64,000 nt of DNA from Streptomyces sp. CB02261 (GTDB lineage Bacteria > Actinomycetota > Actinomycetes > Streptomycetales > Streptomycetaceae): positions 62,001 to 126,000 of the forward strand of contig NZ_LIVX01000013.1 of NCBI RefSeq assembly GCF_001905665.1, read 5' to 3'. Position numbers and translations under genes: made by a program. Numbering within the stretch: the stretch's first letter is position 1; each line of letters starts with the position of its first letter. Positions 59,097 through 64,000 of the stretch are shown in pieces. The notes beneath the pieces are model-generated. The model saw nothing but the letters and a program-made list of their open reading frames with translations. It did not search any database and was not told the origin of the DNA.

Positions 59097-61991
59097 TCAG
59101 CTGCAGCCGCTGGTCGAGCCGCAGCCCTCGCAGATGTAGCAGGAGCCGGCGCGCTGCATCTTGGTGCCGCAGGAGAAGCAGAGCGGCGCGTCGGCGCTGA
59201 TGCCGAGCTGCATCTCGACGAGCTCCGCCGACGTGTGGGCCTGCTTCGGCGCCGGGACCTCGATCTTCGGGGCCGCGGGCGCGACGGCCTTCAGCTCCGG
59301 GGTGCGGGGCGCGGACTGGGCCAGGGCCTCGACGTCGACCTCGTCCTCTTCGGACTGCTCGTACGAGCCGGTGTCCAGGTGGCGCTGGCGCTCCTCGGCC
59401 GAGTGGATGCCGAGGGCGGAGCGGGTCTCGAAGGGCAGGAAGTCCAGGGCCAGGCGGCGGAAGATGTAGTCGACGATCGACTGCGCCATCCGCACGTCCG
59501 GGTCGTCCGTCATGCCGGCCGGCTCGAAGCGCATGTTGGTGAACTTCGAGACGTACGTCTCGAGCGGGACGCCGTACTGCAGACCGACGGAGACGGCGAT
59601 GGAGAAGGCGTCCATCATGCCGGCGAGCGTCGAGCCCTGCTTGGACATCTTCAGGAAGACCTCGCCGAGACCGTCGTCCGGGTAGGAGTTGGCGGTCATG
59701 TAGCCCTCGGCGCCACCGACGGTGAAGGAGGTGGTGATCCCCGGGCGGCCCTTGGGGAGGCGCTTGCGGACCGGACGGTACTCGACGACCTTCTCGACGG
59801 CCTCGCGGATCGTCGCCTCGGACTTCGCGGTGACCTCGGCCTTCTCCTCCTCCTTCTTCTTGGCGGAGAGCGGCTGGCCGACCTTGCAGTTGTCGCGGTA
59901 GATCGCGAGCGCCTTGACGCCCATCTTCCAGGCCTCGAAGTAGACCTCCTCGACGTCCTCGACCGTGGCCGTCTCCGGCAGGTTCACGGTCTTGGAGAGG
60001 GCGCCCGAGATCCACGGCTGGATGGCCGCCATCATGCGGACGTGGCCCATGGCGGAGATGGAGCGCTCGCCCATGGCGCAGTCGAAGACCTCGTAGTGCT
60101 CGGTCTTCAGGCCGGGGGCGTCGATCACATTGCCGTGCTCGGCGATGTGGGCGACGATCGCCTCGATCTGCTCCTCCTGGTAGCCCAGGCGGCGCAGGGC
60201 CTGCGGCACGGTGCCGTTGACGATCTGCATCGAGCCGCCGCCGACGAGCTTCTTGAACTTGACCAGGGCGAGGTCGGGCTCGAGACCGGTGGTGTCGCAG
60301 GACATCGCGAGACCGATGGTGCCGGTCGGGGCGATGACCGACGCCTGGGCGTTGCGGAAGCCGTTCTTGGCGCCGAGGCGGATCACGTCCTGCCAGGCCT
60401 CCGTGGCGGCGGCCCAGATCGGCGAGTCGAGGTCGTCCACGCGGACGGCCTTGGTGTTCTCGTCGGCGTGCTGGCGCATGACGCGCTGGTGCGGCTCGGC
60501 GTTGCGGGCGTAGCCGTCGTACGCGCCGACGACAGCGGCGAGCTCGGCGGAGCGCTTGTACGAGGTGCCGGTCATCAGGGAGGTGATGGCACCGGCGAGG
60601 GCGCGGCCGCCGTCGGAGTCGTACGCGTGGCCGGTCGCCATCAGCAGGGCGCCGAGGTTGGCGTAGCCGATGCCGAGCTGGCGGTAGGCGCGGGTGTTCT
60701 CACCGATCTTCTGGGTGGGGAAGTCGGCGAAGCAGATGGAGATGTCCATCGCGGTGATGACGAGCTCGACGACCTTGGCGAAGCGCTCGACCTCGAAGGA
60801 CTGGTTGCCCTTGCCGTCGTCCTTGAGGAACTTCATCAGGTTCAGCGAGGCGAGGTTGCAGGACGTGTTGTCCAGGTGCATGTACTCGCTGCACGGGTTC
60901 GAGCCGTTGATGCGGCCCGACTCGGGGCAGGTGTGCCAGTGGTTGATCGTGTCGTCGTACTGGATGCCCGGGTCGGCGCAGGCCCACGCGGCCTCGGCCA
61001 TCTTGCGGAAGAGCGACTTGGCGTCGACCTCCTCGATGACCTCACCGGTCATGCGGGAGGTGAGGCCGAACTTCCCGCCGGCCTCGACGGCCTTCATGAA
61101 GGTGTCGTTCACACGGACGGAGTTGTTGGCGTTCTGGTACTGGACGGACGTGATGTCGTCGCCGCCCAGGTCCATGTCGAAGCCCGCGTCGCGGAGGGCG
61201 CGGATCTTCTCCTCCTCCTTGACCTTGGTCTGGATGAAGTCCTCGATGTCGGGGTGGTCGACGTCGAGGATGACCATCTTGGCCGCGCGACGGGTCGCTC
61301 CGCCGGACTTGATCGTTCCCGCCGACGCGTCGGCGCCGCGCATGAAGGAGACCGGACCGGACGCGTTGCCGCCGGAGGAGAGCAGCTCCTTGGAGGAGCG
61401 GATGCGGGAGAGGTTCAGGCCGGCACCGGAGCCGCCCTTGAAGATCATGCCCTCTTCCTTGTACCAGTCGAGGATGGACTCCATGGAGTCGTCGACGGAC
61501 AGGATGAAGCAGGCGGAGACCTGCTGGGGCTGCGGCGTGCCGACGTTGAACCAGACCGGCGAGTTGAAGCTGAAGATCTGGTGCAGGAGGGCGTAGGCCA
61601 GCTCGTGCTCGAAGATCTCGGCGTCGGCGGGCGAGGCGAAGTAGCCGTACTCGTCGCCGGCCTTCGTGTACGTCTTCACGATCCGGTCGATGAGCTGCTT
61701 GAGACCGGTCTCGCGCTGCGGGGTGCCGACGGCACCCCGGAAGTACTTGCTGGTGACGATGTTGACCGCGTTCACCGACCAGAAGTCGGGGAACTCGACG
61801 CCACGCTGCTCGAAGTTGATCGAGCCGTCGCGCCAGTTGGTCATGACGACGTCACGGCGCTCCCACGCCACCTCGTCGTACGGATGCACGCCAGGGGTGG
61901 TGTGGATGCGCTCGATACGCAGGCCCTTGCTCGCCGCCTTGGTCCCCTTGGAACGAGAACCACGTGCCGGACCGCTCGCCGTCTCTGTCAT
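59097..61991 (-). CDS. nrdJ: Vitamin B12-dependent class II ribonucleotide reductase NrdJ
   Basis: 964-residue class II reductase, which makes dNTPs with adenosylcobalamin instead of oxygen. It has SFNSPVWFNVG near the start of the barrel, the substrate-site Cys in QVSACFILSVDDSM, and the radical-site loop NPCSEYMHLDNTSCNLASLNLMKF with the Asn-Cys-Glu triad. SVIAPTGTIGLAMSCDTTGLEP binds phosphates. The C-terminus ends with two CxxC pairs (LCFSCGTKM, CYICEGCGST), the redox or zinc tail. ATG 61991 has GGGAGG at 5 bases. It is downstream of nrdR, 172 bases away on the same strand, as in other streptomycetes. Confidence 0.96.
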   Translation of the reverse strand: MTETASGPARGSRSKGTKAASKGLRIERIHTTPGVHPYDEVAWERRDVVMTNWRDGSINFEQRGVEFPDFWSVNAVNIVTSKYFRGAVGTPQRETGLKQLIDRIVKTYTKAGDEYGYFASPADAEIFEHELAYALLHQIFSFNSPVWFNVGTPQPQQVSACFILSVDDSMESILDWYKEEGMIFKGGSGAGLNLSRIRSSKELLSSGGNASGPVSFMRGADASAGTIKSGGATRRAAKMVILDVDHPDIEDFIQTKVKEEEKIRALRDAGFDMDLGGDDITSVQYQNANNSVRVNDTFMKAVEAGGKFGLTSRMTGEVIEEVDAKSLFRKMAEAAWACADPGIQYDDTINHWHTCPESGRINGSNPCSEYMHLDNTSCNLASLNLMKFLKDDGKGNQSFEVERFAKVVELVITAMDISICFADFPTQKIGENTRAYRQLGIGYANLGALLMATGHAYDSDGGRALAGAITSLMTGTSYKRSAELAAVVGAYDGYARNAEPHQRVMRQHADENTKAVRVDDLDSPIWAAATEAWQDVIRLGAKNGFRNAQASVIAPTGTIGLAMSCDTTGLEPDLALVKFKKLVGGGSMQIVNGTVPQALRRLGYQEEQIEAIVAHIAEHGNVIDAPGLKTEHYEVFDCAMGERSISAMGHVRMMAAIQPWISGALSKTVNLPETATVEDVEEVYFEAWKMGVKALAIYRDNCKVGQPLSAKKKEEEKAEVTAKSEATIREAVEKVVEYRPVRKRLPKGRPGITTSFTVGGAEGYMTANSYPDDGLGEVFLKMSKQGSTLAGMMDAFSIAVSVGLQYGVPLETYVSKFTNMRFEPAGMTDDPDVRMAQSIVDYIFRRLALDFLPFETRSALGIHSAEERQRHLDTGSYEQSEEDEVDVEALAQSAPRTPELKAVAPAAPKIEVPAPKQAHTSAELVEMQLGISADAPLCFSCGTKMQRAGSCYICEGCGSTSGCS

Positions 61992-62163
61992 GCCGCCTCC
62001 CATATACGGGCAAAACACACTTTGGCGCCCAGATAGTCCCAGGGCACCGTCTTCTGTACGTCGTTCTGTACTGCTGCCACAAGCGTCACGAGGGATCACT
62101 CGTGGCACGTCTGCCAGGCCGCGCGGCGGCCGGCTGCCGGGCGCCGTCGGCCCGGACCGCCGG

Positions 62164-62673
62164 TCAGTCGGCGGCGGTGGCGGGAACGGGGACCTCAGGG
62201 GTCGCACCGGTCCCGCGGTTCTCAGCGGGAGGCCGCACGCGGAGTTCCACGATGGCGGCCTCGAAGTCTTCGAGGCTGTCGAAAGCCTTGTACACGGACG
62301 CGAAGCGCAGGTACGCGACGAGGTCGAGTTCCTGCAACGGGCCGAGGATGGCCAGACCCACGTCATGGGTGGTCAGCTCGGCGCTGCCGGTGGCGCGCAC
62401 CGCCTCCTCGACCCGCTGGCCGAGCTTGGCGAGGGCGTCCTCGGTGACCGGTCGCCCCTGGCACGCCTTGCGTACTCCGGAGATGACCTTGGTACGGCTG
62501 AAGGGCTCGGTGACTCCGGAGCGCTTCACCACCATGAGCGAGCACGTCTCCACCGTCGTGAAACGACGGGAGCAGTCAGGGCACTGGCGACGGCGCCGGA
62601 TCGACGTCCCGTCGTCGGTGGTGCGACTGTCGACGACACGACTGTCGGGGTGCCTGCAGAAGGGGCAGTGCAT
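62164..62673 (-). CDS. nrdR: Ribonucleotide reductase repressor NrdR
   Basis: 169-residue repressor. The N-terminal zinc ribbon is [17 protein letters not shown] with the second pair CPDCSRRF (Cys3, Cys6, Cys31, Cys34). An ATP-cone follows (about 48-138: [29 protein letters not shown]) that senses dATP/ATP. The last 30 residues ([14 protein letters not shown]...) are a non-conserved tail. ATG 62673 has GGGAGGG about 9-10 bases ahead. It represses its own operon and other reductase genes through NrdR boxes, two of which are seen at 62784-62830. Confidence 0.96.
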   Translation of the reverse strand: MHCPFCRHPDSRVVDSRTTDDGTSIRRRRQCPDCSRRFTTVETCSLMVVKRSGVTEPFSRTKVISGVRKACQGRPVTEDALAKLGQRVEEAVRATGSAELTTHDVGLAILGPLQELDLVAYLRFASVYKAFDSLEDFEAAIVELRVRPPAENRGTGATPEVPVPATAAD

Positions 62674-62783
62674 TGGTTCCGACCCTCCCTCACGGCACGA
62701 CTGGTGAACCTCGCCCGGCCCGTCAAGGCCCTGCGAAGCGACCACCAGCATAGGCGATGCGTGCACCCCCGGCAGACCGGGGA

Positions 62784-62830
62784 CCACTACCCCTGGGTGG
62801 CCGGTGCCATCCAACCACTAGATCTTGGGT
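62784..62830 (-). promoter_or_regulatory. Tandem NrdR boxes upstream of nrdRJ
   Basis: Two 16-bp elements at 62784-62799 (CCACTACCCCTGGGTG) and 62815-62830 (CCACTAGATCTTGGGT). Their left edges are 31 bp apart, the three-turn spacing characteristic of NrdR boxes (consensus near acaCwAtATaTwGtgt). The second fits the core well, the first only at its outer positions. Confidence 0.75.
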
Positions 62831-63030
62831 TGGAGGTGCTTCGAGGCACTCCGCGTGTCGCGGCGCGCCCACTCCCGGGATATCCGCCCCCGGGTGCGAC
62901 ACTGAAGGGGAGCACCGGATGCCCGCGGCCCAGCGGCGAAGGCTACCGTAGCGTCCGATTCGACCGACGGTGCGAGTGTGCTCATACACCCGTATGCGAA
63001 CAGACGTAAGGCAATCTGCGAATTTTCACT

Positions 63031-63044
63031 CGAACGTGTGTTTG
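63031..63044 (+). promoter_or_regulatory. LexA box (SOS box) of lexA
   Basis: CGAACGTGTGTTTG matches the actinobacterial/Bacillus SOS consensus CGAAC-N4-GTTCG with one mismatch in the right arm. It overlaps the predicted -35 of lexA, consistent with autorepression. Confidence 0.85.
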
Positions 63045-63071
63045 GCGCAACCTTTCGAAAGCCACTACCGT
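63042..63071 (+). promoter_or_regulatory. Predicted lexA promoter
   Basis: -35 TTGGCG (63042-63047) and -10 TACCGT (63066-63071), spacer 18, a normal HrdB-type pattern. The -35 lies partly inside the SOS box. This leaves a leader of about 35 bases to the GTG start. Confidence 0.65.
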
Positions 63072-63110
63072 TGTGCCAGCCAGGGAGACCATTCGAGAGG
63101 GGCCGACGAC

Positions 63111-63899
63111 GTGACCACCACCGCAGACAGTGCCACCATCACCGCCCAGGACCGCTCCCAGGGCCGACTCGAGCCGGTGCACGCCATGAATGAAGTGAGC
63201 ATGAACGGCGAGGAGCCCGGGCGACCTGCCCGCGCCCTCCCCGGGCGACCTCCAGGCATCCGCGCCGACAGCTCCGGTCTCACCGACCGGCAGCGCAGGG
63301 TCATCGAAGTCATCCGCGACTCGGTCCAGCGGCGCGGCTACCCGCCGTCGATGCGCGAGATCGGGCAGGCGGTCGGCCTCTCCAGCACCTCTTCGGTGGC
63401 GCACCAGCTCATGGCGCTGGAGCGCAAGGGCTTCCTCCGCCGCGACCCGCACCGGCCGCGCGCGTACGAAGTGCGGGGCTCCGACCAGCCGAGCACCCAG
63501 CCCACGGACACCACGGGCAAGCCCGCCGCCTCGTACGTACCTCTGGTCGGCCGGATCGCCGCCGGTGGTCCGATCCTGGCGGAGGAGTCCGTCGAGGACG
63601 TCTTCCCCCTGCCCCGGCAGCTGGTGGGGGACGGCGAGCTCTTCGTCCTCAAGGTCGTCGGCGACTCGATGATCGAGGCCGCCATCTGTGACGGCGACTG
63701 GGTCACCGTCCGCCGCCAGCCGGTCGCGGAGAACGGCGACATCGTGGCCGCCATGCTGGACGGCGAGGCCACGGTCAAGCGCTTCAAGCGCGAGGACGGC
63801 CACGTCTGGCTGCTGCCGCACAACGCGGCGTACCAGCCGATCCCCGGCGACGAGGCCACCATCCTCGGCAAGGTCGTGGCGGTGCTGCGGCGGGTCTGA
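63111..63899 (+). CDS. lexA: SOS repressor LexA
   Basis: 262-residue LexA with an extra N-terminal tail of about 55 residues compared with Escherichia coli. The winged helix (about 56-120) has [40 protein letters not shown]. The S24 peptidase part has its self-cleavage site Ala151-Gly152 (RIAAGGP), nucleophile Ser186 (VVGDSMIEA) and general-base Lys223 (ATVKRF). GTG 63111 has GAGAGG at about 10 bases. In-frame ATGs inside the tail (residues 26 and 31) are possible second starts. It is divergent from nrdR and ends at a strong hairpin. Confidence 0.95.
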   Translation: MTTTADSATITAQDRSQGRLEPVHAMNEVSMNGEEPGRPARALPGRPPGIRADSSGLTDRQRRVIEVIRDSVQRRGYPPSMREIGQAVGLSSTSSVAHQLMALERKGFLRRDPHRPRAYEVRGSDQPSTQPTDTTGKPAASYVPLVGRIAAGGPILAEESVEDVFPLPRQLVGDGELFVLKVVGDSMIEAAICDGDWVTVRRQPVAENGDIVAAMLDGEATVKRFKREDGHVWLLPHNAAYQPIPGDEATILGKVVAVLRRV

Positions 63900-63916
63900 C
63901 CTCGCCGGCTCTGACC

Positions 63917-63950
63917 GGGCCCCGGGACCCCTGCGCCGGTCCCGGGGCCC
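63917..63950 (+). terminator. lexA terminator
   Basis: Perfect 13-bp stem GGGCCCCGGGACC / GGTCCCGGGGCCC with an 8-base loop, 17 bases past the lexA stop. Nothing else was recognised up to the window end. Confidence 0.8.
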
Positions 63951-64000
63951 TGCCGTGTCCGGGCGGGCCCGGAGCGCGGCCCAGGGCCAGGCAGCGGGTG

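Noticed and set aside
59094-62036. 980-codon plus-strand open frame antisense to nrdJ
   Set aside because: nrdJ is unmistakable on the other strand. The opposite frame is a composition artefact.
1-64000. CRISPR array, prophage, insertion sequence, integrated element or biosynthetic cluster
   Set aside because: I saw no evenly spaced direct repeats, transposase, integrase, phage structural genes, attachment-site pair, or PKS/NRPS/RiPP genes. The gene order looks like Streptomyces core chromosome.

Overview
The window is chromosomal DNA of a Streptomyces (or very close relative). It is about 70 percent GC with strong third-position GC bias and carries a near-diagnostic gene set: SepH, WhiH, HrdB with its Lys/Ala-rich N-terminus, NrdR-NrdJ, LexA, topoisomerase IV split as parC and parE, HPr with a dre operator, DUF4192, DUF5998 and DUF7455. 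From memory, the order matches the Streptomyces coelicolor core block from lexA (SCO5803) to sepH (SCO5855), read here in reverse. No tRNA, rRNA, CRISPR array, prophage, insertion sequence or biosynthetic cluster was seen.

Layout. 1-3.6 kb: a possible gene tail, sepH, a rhodanese-type sulfurtransferase and a double-VOC protein. 3.6-8.9 kb: a cell-envelope island on the minus strand (YfhO-like membrane protein, family-2 glycosyltransferase, polysialyltransferase-family protein). 8.9-12 kb: a cysteine hydrolase divergent from a TetR regulator, a NudK-like Nudix enzyme and a DeoR regulator. 12-17.7 kb: a minus-strand run of a GNAT/acyl-CoA-synthetase protein, DUF5998, a phosphodiesterase-like enzyme and thymidine kinase. 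17.9-20.4 kb: ptsH with a DasR operator, a GntR regulator, and an M23 peptidase behind a c-di-AMP riboswitch. 20.4-26.9 kb: paired M16 peptidases divergent from parC, then a CobW GTPase. 27-33.7 kb: a CitA/CitB-type two-component system, an ActP-type symporter with its DUF485 partner, and a NarX/NarL-type system. 33.8-40.5 kb: parE, DUF7455, a secreted trypsin-like protease, hrdB and whiH. 40.6-51.8 kb: an ABC fusion protein, NrtR coupled to a glycogen-debranching-like protein, DUF4192, a RecQ helicase with a ComF-like C-terminus, two hypotheticals and rnhB. 51.9-59 kb, the most accessory part: a TetR/MFS pair with two identical-arm operators, ADP-ribosylglycohydrolase, histidine phosphatase, a scar of decayed ABC-F and TetR genes, a DUF4937 protein, arylamine N-acetyltransferase and TerD. 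59-63.9 kb: nrdJ-nrdR divergent from lexA.

The regulatory sequences are the richest part. I read a dre site at ptsH, a c-di-AMP riboswitch, NrdR boxes exactly 31 bp apart, an SOS box overlapping the lexA -35, two TetR operator sets, and many strong terminator hairpins. Most open to new biology is the envelope island. The same 11-base element, GAGTTCACCCG, lies upstream of both its YfhO gene and its glycosyltransferase/polysialyltransferase pair. It resembles a PhoP direct-repeat unit, which suggests a phosphate-responsive surface glycopolymer. The RecQ-ComF-like fusion is the second candidate.
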